A stretch of DNA of 64,000 nt from Algibacter miyuki (lineage in GTDB: Bacteria > Bacteroidota > Bacteroidia > Flavobacteriales > Flavobacteriaceae). Both the position numbers and the translations under genes were made by a program. Shown piece after piece: positions 28,516 through 38,253 of the stretch; the first letter of the stretch is position 1; each line of letters begins with the position of its first letter. The stretch covers positions 1 to 64,000 of the forward strand of contig NZ_JAUFQP010000013.1 of NCBI RefSeq assembly GCF_030409805.1, read 5' to 3'. The notes beneath the pieces are model-generated. The model was not told where the DNA came from, did no database searches, and saw only the letters and a list, made by a program, of their open reading frames with translations.

Positions 28516-29780
28516 TTGTTTTTCCAACGGGTTTTTAAAAACTCCCGATGTCCATTTTCTCGAGCATTATTTCCGGGTTCGTAAAGTTTAGTGTTCTCTA
28601 TTTCTTTAGGTAGGAACTCTTGCTCGGCAAAATTATTTTCGTAGTTATGCGCATACTTGTAATCGTCGCCATAGCCGAGTTCTTTCATCAGTTTGGTAGG
28701 TGCATTTCTAATACCAATAGGTACGCTTAAATCGCCCGTTTGTTTTACCAATTGTTGTGCATTACCAATAGCCATATAAGCTGCATTGCTCTTCGGCGAG
28801 CAGGCCAAATAGGTGGCGCACTGGCTCAGTATAATTCGCGATTCTGGATGTCCAATTGTGCTCACGGCCTGGAAGGTGTTATTCGCAATAACCAAAGCGG
28901 TAGGGTTTGCATTTCCAATATCTTCCGAAGCCGAAATAAGAAGTCTACGTGCAATAAATTTCACATCTTCGCCACCCTCAATCATACGTGCTAGCCAATA
29001 CACTGCCGCATTAGGGTCGCTCCCTCGAATAGATTTTATAAACGCCGAAATAATATCATAATGTTGTTCGCCCGTTTTATCGTAACGAGCCGTATTATTT
29101 TGTATTCTACTTAAAACGACCTCGTCTGTAATGGTTATTTTTTCGGTATCAAAACTATTTATAAGCAGTTCAAAAACGTTAAGTAACTTTCTAGCATCGC
29201 CACCCGAAATACGTAATAATGCATTCGTTTCCTCTAAAATAATTGTTTTTTTAGAGAAAAACTCGTCCGTTTCAATGGCGCGTTTCAGTAGTGTTTCTAA
29301 ATCAACTTTATCAAAAGCATTTAAAATATATACTTGGCAACGCGATAAAAGCGCGGGAATTACCTCAAAACTTGGGTTTTCAGTGGTTGCACCAATTAAG
29401 GTAATCCAACCTTTTTCAACAGCTTGTAATAGCGAATCTTGTTGCGATTTGCTAAATCTATGAATTTCATCAATAAATAAAATCGGATTCTTAGTCGTAA
29501 ATAAGCCGCCACTTTGTTTGGCTTTTTCAATCACTTCTCGAATATCCTTAACACCCGAATTTATAGCGCTCAAGGTGTAAAATGGACGTCCCGATTCCGA
29601 AGCAATAATATTAGCAAGCGTGGTTTTTCCTGTGCCTGGTGGACCCCAAAATATCATCGATGGAATTAGGCCTTGTTTAATGTGCTGCGTTAATGCTCCT
29701 GTTTTGCCCACTAAATGTGCCTGACTAACATAGTCGTCTAGTGTTGTGGGTCTTAATCGTTCTGCCAATGGTGCGTTCAT
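28503..29780 (-). CDS. rarA: RarA/MgsA replication-associated recombination ATPase
   Basis: A 425-residue AAA+ ATPase that acts at stalled replication forks. The Walker A motif GPPGTGKTT, Walker B LFIDEIHRFSKSQQD, sensor GATTENPSFEV and the C-terminal MgsA tetramerisation region (SAFIKSIRGSDPNAAVYWLARM) are all present. I prefer ATG 29780 (MNAPLAERLRPTTL), because a further in-frame start at 29828 adds 16 residues not seen in the family. Its stop lies within the terminator stem. Confidence 0.93.
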   Translation of the reverse strand: MNAPLAERLRPTTLDDYVSQAHLVGKTGALTQHIKQGLIPSMIFWGPPGTGKTTLANIIASESGRPFYTLSAINSGVKDIREVIEKAKQSGGLFTTKNPILFIDEIHRFSKSQQDSLLQAVEKGWITLIGATTENPSFEVIPALLSRCQVYILNAFDKVDLETLLKRAIETDEFFSKKTIILEETNALLRISGGDARKLLNVFELLINSFDTEKITITDEVVLSRIQNNTARYDKTGEQHYDIISAFIKSIRGSDPNAAVYWLARMIEGGEDVKFIARRLLISASEDIGNANPTALVIANNTFQAVSTIGHPESRIILSQCATYLACSPKSNAAYMAIGNAQQLVKQTGDLSVPIGIRNAPTKLMKELGYGDDYKYAHNYENNFAEQEFLPKEIENTKLYEPGNNARENGHREFLKTRWKNKYGY

Positions 29781-29850
29781 AACTGTAAAATTAAAGTAAA
29801 TTCCTGTGAAAACAGAACGCATTAACATTCAATTTTTTCTTTTTTAGTAT

Positions 29851-29940
29851 TTGGGCGTGCCCCAAAAGGGTCGGGCTTTTACTACTCGCTCCCTCCCAAA
29901 AGGTCGGGGAGCTCAAACATGCCGTTCAATCCCTCACGCA
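29851..29940 (+). repeat. Dispersed intergenic repeat, copy 2
   Basis: Begins TTGGGCGTGCCCCAAAAGGG and ends CAATCCCTCACGCA. Its middle part (ACTACTCGCTCC ... GGTCGGGGAGCTC) is shared with copy 3 but not copy 1. About 90 bp, non-coding. Confidence 0.85.
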
Positions 29941-30033
29941 AAGATAATTCTTAGCTTAGTTTACTATTGATCCATGCCATAACTAACGGCGTTTAACTCG
30001 AAAACTAAACGGATAGTAGCGTTAAAAAAAACA

Positions 30034-30065
30034 AAAAACCAGGACATCTACATGTCCTGGTTTTT
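30034..30065. terminator. Terminator after the 1076-residue cargo gene
   Basis: A 14-bp stem, AAAAACCAGGACAT with ATGTCCTGGTTTTT, encloses a 4-base loop. It sits about 40 bp past the stop of the minus-strand gene at 30107, with flanking A/T tracts on both sides. Confidence 0.85.
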
Positions 30066-30106
30066 AAATTAAATTTTATAATTAGGTTATATTGTATATA
30101 CCGTTC

Positions 30107-33100
30107 TTATTGTTTAATGAATTTTTTAACAACAGTGTTACCTTGGTTATCGTCAATGTTTATAAAGTACAAGCCAGTATGCAGTGCTGAAACATCAACA
30201 AAGGAGGAGTTTACTTGTTTAGCCAGAATAACCTTTCCAGAAACACTATAAATGGTAATCGCTTCAATGTTTTTTCCTTGTATAAATAAGGTGTTTTTCG
30301 TTGGATTCGGGTAGATTGCAACCGAATCAATAGAAATAGCATCATCTATATTAAGTGTCTCGTCACCTTCAGCTTGAATGTTAAAGTTATATGGGTTTTC
30401 ACCAGCGTCATTATTTTCAATACTAATACTTGCTGTTTTTATACCAGAACTCACGGGAGTAAAAGTGATTTCGAAAGTTGTAGAATTACCAGCTTCAATA
30501 ACCGTACTAGGTTGTTGTGTAACGGTAAACTGTGCCGCATCGGTACCTGAAATTAATATGGTAGGGCTACCATCAAGCACCAGTTGTTCTGTATTGGTGT
30601 TGTGTACAGTAAATTCTTTTACAATTGAATTTCCGAGTGTGCTTTGTCCAAAATCGGTAAAGTCGGTAGTGCTCGGGGTGGTATCGCCATCTACTATAGA
30701 AATGCCATCGCCTCTAATATCAATTTCAGCAATAGGAGGTGAGTTCCATAACTGACCGAAAATTTCATCTTCACCGTCTCCTGGTATATTATCATCACCT
30801 TCCCAAACCACTAAAAAATTGTTAGCTGTTGGGTTGTATGCTTGTGTAGGATGGTTTGCCGTAAACGTGCTGTCCCCGTTAACATCTCCCATGTCACTTA
30901 CTCTACTTTGTTTTTCAAGTAAAGCGTAGTTAGCAGCGTCTAAAGTGGTTGCAAAAATATCGGATGCTGCACTTCCAGGCTCTTCAGACTGAAAAGTAAT
31001 TAAAATTTGATTGCTATTGCTGTTGTAATGCATTGCAGAACTTGTTCCTGTTTCTTCTACATCACCATCAGTACCTGCAAAACTCACCTGAAACGAAGAT
31101 CCAGTTAATGCTCCTGCCGTACTTACGCGTTGTGCGAAAATTTCGCTCTCATTGTCTGTAACCGATTGATCAGAACTGTAGGTTACAAGGTATTCACTTA
31201 AAAGCGGATTGTAAACCACATTAGGGAAATTGGAATCTCTACTAGCATCTACATTTGTAATTTGTATCGGGGTATTAATACCACTAACTAGACTGCCATC
31301 GGAAGCCACAATTTGTGCGAAAATATTATTATCATTATTATTAGGATAATCGGCATAATAAACCACTAAATACTGATTGTTGTCAGGATTATAAACCACT
31401 TTTGGAGTTGACGGACTTTGCGTTTCACCTGCATCTATAAAAGAACTTAATTGGGTTTGGCCTCCTAAAGCATTTGCCAACGTGCCATTGCTTTGCAGGC
31501 GTGTTCCGAAAATTTCTGGTTCGGAACCGGTTAGCGTATTAGCTTGCCATACGATGTAGTAGTCGCCATTAGTGGTGTTTACTGTTAAATCTATGGTTTG
31601 GATATTAAATGTTTCATCTCCATCTATACCATGTTTCGAAATACGAATTTTACCAGTGCCTAAACCACCTACTAAGGTGCCATTCGGGTTTATTAATTGT
31701 CCGAAAACTTCTTTTTCAGTAAAATTAGTACTATCCATATCCGATTCCCAAACCACTAAATATTGATTTGAACTCGTGTTGAAAATAACCTTTGGATTAA
31801 AGGCGTCGATAGTCGTATTTCCATCCACTCCAGTTTTCGAAATAGGGAAGGTGGCGCCATCTAAACTGCCATCAGGGTTTATAAATTGTCCAAAAATTTC
31901 TTCGTCCGAGTTAACAACTTCAGTTTCATAAACTAATAAATATCTATCTAAGGTTGGGTCGTAAGCAACCGAAGGATTTTCGTTGTCTAAGCTTACCTCA
32001 GTGGCATGCGAAGTTAATTGTATATCGTTAGTGCCAGTTTCTCCGCTCGATACATTTCCTGTTCCTTTGATGGAAAACGAATAAATAGCTTCATCGCTGT
32101 CGTTCGAGTTTATAGTAATAGTTGCTGTTCTTTCTCCAAGAACACTCGGGTCGAATCTTACAGTAAAGAAAGAACTATTGGTAGCGCCAATACTAGCACT
32201 GGCATCTGTTTCTAAAGTGAAATCGGCAGCATCAGTACCTGTAATAGATACTGTAGAAGAACCAGAAAGTGTTAAATTAGAACCGCCTAAGTTTCTTATA
32301 AAATAAAAATGTTCTTTATAATTATTGTTTAAAGCAACCTTTCCAAAATCGGTGTTGTCTGTAGTTTCTGGTGTCGTATCATTATTAGCAATACTCGTAT
32401 TGTTACCTTGAATATCTATTTCTTGTACACCAACAGAACTCTCGTTAAAATAAGCTAAAGCTAAACCGTAAGGATCCTCGGCTGCAGAACTTAAAACAGT
32501 AACATCCGAGCCGTCTAGATTGGCGCTTCTTAAATTATCAAAAGTAGAATCGGTATCTGTCCAAAATAATTTATTGGCAGCAACATCTATAGCTAGAGCT
32601 CTTGGGGATTTTACATGAGTTTCATCTAAAATTTTGGTTACACTACCTGTACCATCACTATTCATTTTAAAAATTCCATCTGCAGTACTGGAAGCCCAAT
32701 ATAACTTATTATTCGTGTCATCCACTTGTATGCCATAAATGGTGCCAAGTGTACTAGTCCCTATTTGACCACTCGGAACATACTCCGAATGTAGTGTTTC
32801 AATACCACTACCATCTAAATTAGATTTTTTAATGTAATATGTATTGGAAAAGTCGGTTGTGTTGTAAAACCGATCGGCCCAGTATAGCTTGTTGGTGCCA
32901 ATGGTTAAGTTTCTTAAGGATATATCTGTGGTCAGGGGTATTATAGTCTCTACATTACTACCATCTAGATTGGCTCTTTTAAGTTCTTCATATTCGGTCC
33001 AATATATTTTGGCATTAGTTTCGTCTACGGCAATGTTATAAAGGGTACTTGTAGTAGAATAAACCTCTTGCTCTAAAGTGCCATCAAAGTTTTTTTTGAA

Positions 33101-33337
33101 AATGCTATAAGGATATCCCGTAGTAAAAAACAGTTCTTGAGTGGTGTTATTAACAGCCGTGTACCTGGCTGATAAAGCTTCAGTTTGTTTAAAAAATACA
33201 GCTTCGTCGGTGCCATCCGTATCAATGGTTAAAAGCGATCTGTTGTCTTCGTCAATGTATAGTAATTTTTTGTTTTGTCCTTGGACTACAAACAAAGGAA
33301 TGAGTATAAAAACTAGATAAAGTAATTGTTTTTTCAT
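30107..33337 (-). CDS. Secreted YWTD-repeat / choice-of-anchor-D protein with T9SS sorting tail
   Basis: A 1076-residue extracellular protein. Signal peptide: residues 1-20. Residues 25-300 contain LDL-receptor class B (YWTD-type) propeller repeats such as KIYWTEYEELKRANLDGSNV and KLFWTDTDST. Two choice-of-anchor-D-like domains follow (about 310-430 and 880-1000, each with ...DTTP.TTD.TDFG). Between them is a long array of repeats built on YNP..NQYLVVW. The C-terminus (about 1005-1076) is a type A T9SS sorting domain: YPNPTKNTLFI then GLYFINI and a basic end, VVKKFIKQ. It is thus likely exported by the system to which PorT and PorG belong, as a large surface or released protein. Binding target unknown. 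Confidence 0.88.
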   Translation of the reverse strand: MKKQLLYLVFILIPLFVVQGQNKKLLYIDEDNRSLLTIDTDGTDEAVFFKQTEALSARYTAVNNTTQELFFTTGYPYSIFKKNFDGTLEQEVYSTTSTLYNIAVDETNAKIYWTEYEELKRANLDGSNVETIIPLTTDISLRNLTIGTNKLYWADRFYNTTDFSNTYYIKKSNLDGSGIETLHSEYVPSGQIGTSTLGTIYGIQVDDTNNKLYWASSTADGIFKMNSDGTGSVTKILDETHVKSPRALAIDVAANKLFWTDTDSTFDNLRSANLDGSDVTVLSSAAEDPYGLALAYFNESSVGVQEIDIQGNNTSIANNDTTPETTDNTDFGKVALNNNYKEHFYFIRNLGGSNLTLSGSSTVSITGTDAADFTLETDASASIGATNSSFFTVRFDPSVLGERTATITINSNDSDEAIYSFSIKGTGNVSSGETGTNDIQLTSHATEVSLDNENPSVAYDPTLDRYLLVYETEVVNSDEEIFGQFINPDGSLDGATFPISKTGVDGNTTIDAFNPKVIFNTSSNQYLVVWESDMDSTNFTEKEVFGQLINPNGTLVGGLGTGKIRISKHGIDGDETFNIQTIDLTVNTTNGDYYIVWQANTLTGSEPEIFGTRLQSNGTLANALGGQTQLSSFIDAGETQSPSTPKVVYNPDNNQYLVVYYADYPNNNDNNIFAQIVASDGSLVSGINTPIQITNVDASRDSNFPNVVYNPLLSEYLVTYSSDQSVTDNESEIFAQRVSTAGALTGSSFQVSFAGTDGDVEETGTSSAMHYNSNSNQILITFQSEEPGSAASDIFATTLDAANYALLEKQSRVSDMGDVNGDSTFTANHPTQAYNPTANNFLVVWEGDDNIPGDGEDEIFGQLWNSPPIAEIDIRGDGISIVDGDTTPSTTDFTDFGQSTLGNSIVKEFTVHNTNTEQLVLDGSPTILISGTDAAQFTVTQQPSTVIEAGNSTTFEITFTPVSSGIKTASISIENNDAGENPYNFNIQAEGDETLNIDDAISIDSVAIYPNPTKNTLFIQGKNIEAITIYSVSGKVILAKQVNSSFVDVSALHTGLYFINIDDNQGNTVVKKFIKQ

Positions 33338-33693
33338 GATTATAATTGGGTTGGTTAAGATCTTGTTTTTTGCGAAAGGTAAGTTTTATATTTAAAATTC
33401 TTACACTTTAATACGTTAAAAAGTGTTTTTCACACATTTAATCGAGTATTGTTAGCCGGTAACGAATCGTTGAATCAATCAGAATTTACTTTTTTTATCC
33501 TAAAAATGGAGATATAATAACTTTTTTAAATGGTGTTTTTTATTTTGGGCGTGCCCCAAAAAGGGTCGGGCTTTCACTACTCGCTCCTCCTAAGGTCGGG
33601 AGCTCAAACAAGCCATTCAATCCCTCACGCGGGCCAATCTGCCAATTTAGCACATTTTATAAAGTTGGATAACTATTTGTTATATTCATCACA
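33338..33693. other. 356 bp divergent gap before the rhomboid gene
   Basis: This is upstream DNA for both flanking genes. It contains dispersed repeat copy 3 (33545-33630). I find no confident promoter box and no open frame worth calling. Confidence 0.55.
33545..33630 (+). repeat. Dispersed intergenic repeat, copy 3
   Basis: Begins TTGGGCGTGCCCCAAAAAGG and ends CAATCCCTCACGC. It is very close to copy 2 throughout its length and lies about 60 bp upstream of the rhomboid gene. Confidence 0.85.
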
Positions 33694-34428
33694 ATGAAAC
33701 AGCACGAACATTTTAAATTCTCACCAGGAGTCATTGCATATCCAGTGTTTTTCGTGCTTACCATTTGGCTCGTATTTTGGTTCGAAGTACGTTTTGGATA
33801 CAATTTAAGTAAGTATGGTGTTTATCCACAAACTTTAAAAGGACTTAGAGGTGTTGTACTCAGTCCGTTTTTACATGGTGATATTGAGCATATCTATCAT
33901 AACACCATTCCGTTATTTGTGCTCTCCACGGCGCTGTTTTATTTTTATAGACCAATAGCTTGGCGCGTTATTTTATTTGGGATTTTAATTTCGGGATTTT
34001 TAACTTGGTGTATTGGTAGACCATCTTACCATATTGGGGCAAGCGGACTCATTTATGTTTTAGTAAGTTTTACTTTTTTTAAAGGTGTTTTCGCAAAACA
34101 TTACAGACTTATTGCATTATCGCTTTTAGTTATTTTTTTATACGGAAGCATGATTTGGTATACATTTCCGATAAAAGAAGGTATATCTTGGGAAGGACAT
34201 CTATCTGGTTTAATTACGGGCTTGGTCTTTGCTCTTTTCTTTAGAAAAGAAATAGCAAAACCTAAAAAATACGCTTGGGAACAAGAAAATTACAACGAAG
34301 AAAACGATCCGTTTTTACAACATTTCGACGAAAATGGAAACTTTATAGAAACCAAAGAAGAACCCGAAATAGAGGAGGAGCTAAAGCCCCTCTCTATAAG
34401 GTATATATTTAAAGAAAATAAGGATTAG
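33694..34428 (+). CDS. Rhomboid family intramembrane serine protease
   Basis: A 244-residue polytopic membrane protein. The catalytic serine lies in GASG (Ser about 117) and the partner histidine in WEGHLSGLITG (His about 169). The HIYHNTIPLF stretch, with the conserved His/Asn of transmembrane segment 2, is also present. About six hydrophobic segments are followed by an acidic cytoplasmic tail (about 190-244). It should cleave single-pass membrane proteins within the bilayer; its substrates are unknown. Confidence 0.9.
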   Translation: MKQHEHFKFSPGVIAYPVFFVLTIWLVFWFEVRFGYNLSKYGVYPQTLKGLRGVVLSPFLHGDIEHIYHNTIPLFVLSTALFYFYRPIAWRVILFGILISGFLTWCIGRPSYHIGASGLIYVLVSFTFFKGVFAKHYRLIALSLLVIFLYGSMIWYTFPIKEGISWEGHLSGLITGLVFALFFRKEIAKPKKYAWEQENYNEENDPFLQHFDENGNFIETKEEPEIEEELKPLSIRYIFKENKD

Positions 34429-34449
34429 TAGTATAAAATAAACTAATAA

Positions 34450-35190
34450 TTACTTTATCATTCTTTGTCTTACGGCTTCATATAAAAAAGCACCACAAGC
34501 AACCGATACATTTAACGATTCAATTTCACCAAGTAAAGGTAATTTTGCTTTAGCATCAACCACTTTTAAAGTTGACGGGTTTATACCTCTACCTTCCGAG
34601 CCCATAATAATAGCACAAGGTTCTTTAAACGAAACGTCGTAAATGGTGTCGTTTGTTTTTTCGGTAGCAGCAATCACTTTAATACCTGAAGCTTGCATGT
34701 AAAACACAGCATCTTTAATGTGGTCTACTTTACAAATTGGAATTTTAAATACCGCACCAGCACTGGTTTTAATTGTGTCTCCATTTACTGGAGCACCACC
34801 TTTTTTCTGAATAATAATACCATTAACACCAGTACATTCTGCCGTTCTTATAATAGCTCCAAAATTACGCACATCACTTAATTGGTCAAGTAATAAAAAC
34901 AATGGGTTTTTACCCGATTCCATAACGCTAACAATTAAAGTTTCCATATCGTGGAATTCAATTGGCGAAATTTGTGCCACAGCACCTTGGTGGTTTCCTT
35001 TGGTTAATCGGTTCAGTTTCTCTACAGGAACATAAGATTTATTAACCGATTTTTTATTTAATAAAGATTCTAACTCACTAAATAAATCACCACTTAATCC
35101 CTTTTGAAGGAATACTTTATCTATAGTTTCACCGGCATTTACCGCTTCTATAATGGCTCTAATACCAAAAATTTGTGTTTGTTCTTGCAT
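34450..35190 (-). CDS. rlmB: RlmB-like 23S rRNA (guanosine-2'-O)-methyltransferase
   Basis: A 246-residue SPOUT methyltransferase. An N-terminal substrate-binding domain (IFGIRAIIEAVNAGETIDKV, about residues 6-25) precedes the knot motifs LDQLSDVRNFGAIIRTAECT, IIMGSEGRGI and SLNVSVACGAFLYEAVRQR. RlmB 2'-O-methylates G2251 in the 23S P loop. The start is taken as ATG 35190; a longer frame reaching 35505 adds residues with no family resemblance and would run through the promoter region of the divergent gene. Confidence 0.9.
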   Translation of the reverse strand: MQEQTQIFGIRAIIEAVNAGETIDKVFLQKGLSGDLFSELESLLNKKSVNKSYVPVEKLNRLTKGNHQGAVAQISPIEFHDMETLIVSVMESGKNPLFLLLDQLSDVRNFGAIIRTAECTGVNGIIIQKKGGAPVNGDTIKTSAGAVFKIPICKVDHIKDAVFYMQASGIKVIAATEKTNDTIYDVSFKEPCAIIMGSEGRGINPSTLKVVDAKAKLPLLGEIESLNVSVACGAFLYEAVRQRMIK

Positions 35191-35317
35191 GGTACAAAGG
35201 TATAAAAAAAGCAGTTTTAAATGGTGTATGTTTGGTAAATCATTCAGGTAAGTATAGAAAATAAGGTTTGTAAATGTTAAAGCAAGTAAAAATGATGAAA
35301 TCAAATGTTGTTTTTTG

Positions 35318-35325
35318 TAATTTTG
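35318..35325 (+). promoter_or_regulatory. TAATTTTG box just before the HYC_CC_PP gene
   Basis: TAATTTTG fits the TAnnTTTG -7 element but lies only 4 nt before the GTG start, so transcription from it would give a leaderless or nearly leaderless mRNA. No TTG at the usual 19-21 nt spacing is seen. Confidence 0.3.
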
Positions 35326-35329
35326 ACAA

Positions 35330-35731
35330 GTGATAAAGTCAATTTTACATAAAGGATTTTCGGTACTGTTAACATGTCTTGTGTTGTTTTCAACGGTGTC
35401 TATTACTATTGAAGAACGCTTTTGTGGCGATGCTTTAGTGGATGTTTCTATGTTTTTAGAAAATGAAACTTGTGGTATCAATGCTTTAGATGTACTGTTG
35501 AACAATAGCTGCTGTAAAGATGAATTGAATGTGGTGAAAGGACAAGACGAACTAAGTTATTCTTCATTTGAAGATTTAGATCTCCTTTTTCAAACAGAAA
35601 TCACAACCCAAAGCGATATTGTATCTAACCACTTCAAAGGTTTAGCACAGTACAATATTCCTCATAAAAATTATGCGCCACCGCTCTTGGTTGCAAATAT
35701 TCGGGTGTTATCCCAAGTTTTCATTATTTGA
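35330..35731 (+). CDS. HYC_CC_PP-like exported protein of a metal-uptake locus
   Basis: A 133-residue protein starting at GTG. A hydrophobic segment (about 9-27) serves as signal or anchor. The cysteine and proline pattern is that of the HYC_CC_PP family: a Cys shortly after the signal (ERFCGD, in place of HYC), a CC pair (NSCCKDE, about residue 63) and a PP pair near the end (NYAPPLLV). Members are typically encoded beside TonB receptors and heavy-metal-associated domain proteins, exactly the arrangement here. A role in copper or other soft-metal handling is inferred. Confidence 0.75.
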   Translation: MIKSILHKGFSVLLTCLVLFSTVSITIEERFCGDALVDVSMFLENETCGINALDVLLNNSCCKDELNVVKGQDELSYSSFEDLDLLFQTEITTQSDIVSNHFKGLAQYNIPHKNYAPPLLVANIRVLSQVFII

Positions 35732-35989
35732 TGTATTCTGCTTGTTTTGTTTCCGCGAAAGCGAAAATATAATTGCGCTTTGTTTTATCGTTGTACATGA
35801 TGTTCTAAATTATGTTGAGATGAAATTTAAGCACAAGTCACATTATCCATACTTTGTTTGGAATTTATATCGAAATGTATTCCATGTTTTTAAATATTAT
35901 GATGCATGATTGTAATTTCAGCTATTAAAGTCGAATAATGGGGCTTGTTCAAAATGAAAAGTATCATTTAAAAAAATGAAAAGTAAAAA

Positions 35990-38230
35990 ATGAAGAATAT
36001 AATATATTTGATAATCTGGTTTCCGGTGGTTTTGTTTTCTCAAGAGCGAATATCTGGAACTATATTTGAAGCCCATCCTGAAAATGATGCCTTAGTTTTG
36101 GCTGGTGCAAATGTGTATTGGTTAAATACGTCGGTAGGAGCGGTGACTGATATGGACGGCGAATTTACGTTGGCTTATAAACCGGAATATTCCAAATTAG
36201 TAATTAGTTATGTAGGATTTAAAACAGATACGCTTACGGTGCGCTCTGCTAAACATATAACACATCGATTGAAGCCCGTTAGCGATTTAAATGCGGTTAC
36301 GGTAACTTCGCGTAAGCAAGCTACAGCTAAATCTTATATGCAATCGCAAAATGTGTTTACGGTTAGTAGTGACGAGCTTTTAAAAGCGGCTTGTTGTAAT
36401 TTAGCCGAAAGTTTTGAAACCAACCCATCGATTGATGTTAATTTTGCCGATGCTATTTCGGGTACACGCCAAATAAAAATGTTAGGACTTACTAGTCCGT
36501 ATATTTTAATCGCAACCGAGAATATACCATCTATTCGTGGCGCTTCTCAGGCTTTTGGTTTGAGCTTTATTCCGGGAACTTGGGTGGAGAGTATTCAAAT
36601 TACAAAAGGTGCCGGTTCGGTGGTTAATGGTTATGAAAGTATCGCTGGGCAAATTAATGCGGAATTGGTGAAACCTACGACCGATGATAATGTGTTTTTG
36701 AATGTTTTCGGAAATATTGCAGGGCGTTTTGAACTGAATACACACATCAATACTAAAGTGAGCGATAAGTGGAGTACAGGGCTTTATTTGCACGGAAACA
36801 CACATAATGAAAAACATGACGTGAACGATGATAATTTCCTGGACATGCCTTTGTATAATCAGATTAATTTGATGAACCGTTGGCAATACACCAACCTGGA
36901 AAAAGGTTTTGTGAGTTTTATTAATGTGAAATTTCTAAATGATGAAAAACAAATGGGTGAACTTGATTTTAACCCGAAAACGGATAAACTAACCCAAAAT
37001 GCTTGGGGCAGTGAAATAGATACAAAGCGTTACGAGATTTCATCTAAAATAGGCTATGTTAATCCGGAAATTCCCTATCAAAGTTTAGGCGTGCAAACGG
37101 CGTTTAGTAGGCATATTCAGGAATCTTATTTTGGGTTGAATCAATATGAAATTACACATAATAGTTTATACGCCAGTGCAACCTACAATTCTATAATTAG
37201 TGATTCTCGACATAAGATTAAAACGGGTGCAAGTTACACTTATGATGATTATGAAGAATTGGTAAACACGACGGATTACGAACGCACAGAGTATTCGGTT
37301 GGTGGTTTTTTTGAGTACAACTTTGATAATTTAGATAAGTTGAATGTTACGGCTGGCTTACGATTGGATTATCATAACCTGCTAGGTGCTTTTATTACAC
37401 CTCGTTTTCATGCACGTTATACACCATGGGAAAAATCTGCAATTCGGGCCTCTTTTGGGCGAGGAAAACGGAGTGCTAATATTTTTACTGAAAATCAGCA
37501 AATGTTTGCAACCTCACGACAAATTAATATTTTAAGCTCAGGCGGTGATATTTATGGTTTGGATCCGGAAATAGCTTGGAATTACGGCCTGTCGTATTTG
37601 CAAGGTTTTAATTTGTTTGGAAGAAAAGCAGATATAACTCTGGACTATTATAAAACAGATTTTACAAATCAGGTGGTTGTAGATTATGAAAATCCGCTAG
37701 AAGTTAATTTTTATAATTTAGAAGGAAAGAGTTATGCGAGCAGTTTTCAAGCGGAAGTAAATTACAATGTGTTTGAGTCTTTTGATTTGCGTTTGGCATA
37801 TAAATTTTACGATGTGAAAACCGATTATCAATCCGGTACATTAGAAAAACCGTTGGTGCCTAAAAATCGATTTTTTGCAAATGCCTCGTATGAAACACGG
37901 AAGCATGGTGAAATTATTCCGCATTGGCGTTTTGATGCTACGTTTAATTGGCTTAGTCAACAACGCCTTGCATCGACAACTTTAAACCCTGTTGCTTATC
38001 AATTAGATGAGTATACGCCAACTGTTGGCACATTAAATGCACAAATAACGCGTGTATTTTCTCCTAAATTTGAAGTATATTTAGGTGGTGAGAACATGAC
38101 TAACGTGAGACAAAATAATCCTGTTCTAAGCGCAGATAATCCGTTTTCGGGTTATTTTGATTCCACTTTTGTATATGGTCCAATTTTTGGAGCTAATTAT
38201 TATATGGGATTACGATTTAGAATAAATTAA
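35990..38230 (+). CDS. TonB-dependent outer-membrane receptor, likely metal related
   Basis: A 746-residue outer-membrane receptor. Signal peptide (1-17), then a carboxypeptidase-regulatory-like domain (about 19-95, with VGAVTDMDGEFTL and LVISYVGFKT), a plug domain (about 110-225, with KAACCNLAESFETNPSIDV and ITKGAGSVVNGYESIAGQIN) and a 22-strand barrel to the C-terminal FRIN. The CC pair in the plug is unusual and may bind metal. It is 24 bp upstream of the HMA gene and downstream of the HYC_CC_PP gene, so uptake of copper or a related metal complex is the best inference. Confidence 0.9.
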   Translation: MKNIIYLIIWFPVVLFSQERISGTIFEAHPENDALVLAGANVYWLNTSVGAVTDMDGEFTLAYKPEYSKLVISYVGFKTDTLTVRSAKHITHRLKPVSDLNAVTVTSRKQATAKSYMQSQNVFTVSSDELLKAACCNLAESFETNPSIDVNFADAISGTRQIKMLGLTSPYILIATENIPSIRGASQAFGLSFIPGTWVESIQITKGAGSVVNGYESIAGQINAELVKPTTDDNVFLNVFGNIAGRFELNTHINTKVSDKWSTGLYLHGNTHNEKHDVNDDNFLDMPLYNQINLMNRWQYTNLEKGFVSFINVKFLNDEKQMGELDFNPKTDKLTQNAWGSEIDTKRYEISSKIGYVNPEIPYQSLGVQTAFSRHIQESYFGLNQYEITHNSLYASATYNSIISDSRHKIKTGASYTYDDYEELVNTTDYERTEYSVGGFFEYNFDNLDKLNVTAGLRLDYHNLLGAFITPRFHARYTPWEKSAIRASFGRGKRSANIFTENQQMFATSRQINILSSGGDIYGLDPEIAWNYGLSYLQGFNLFGRKADITLDYYKTDFTNQVVVDYENPLEVNFYNLEGKSYASSFQAEVNYNVFESFDLRLAYKFYDVKTDYQSGTLEKPLVPKNRFFANASYETRKHGEIIPHWRFDATFNWLSQQRLASTTLNPVAYQLDEYTPTVGTLNAQITRVFSPKFEVYLGGENMTNVRQNNPVLSADNPFSGYFDSTFVYGPIFGANYYMGLRFRIN

Positions 38231-38253
38231 ATAATTTTTAAAAAATAAATAAG

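Larger units (their letters stand above)
29781..30106. other. 326 bp gap between rarA and the T9SS cargo gene
   Basis: It holds a copy of the dispersed repeat (29851-29940) and the terminator of the upstream minus-strand gene (30034-30065). I see no gene and no clear rarA promoter box. Confidence 0.6.

Noticed and set aside
35191..35505. N-terminal extension of rlmB to 35505
   Set aside because: The extra residues do not resemble the family and the frame covers the divergent upstream region. MQEQTQIFGIRAII at 35190 fits RlmB.
35673..35909. A 78-codon frame after the HYC_CC_PP gene
   Set aside because: It overlaps that gene in another frame, is rich in Phe/Cys/His without pattern and has no recognisable feature.
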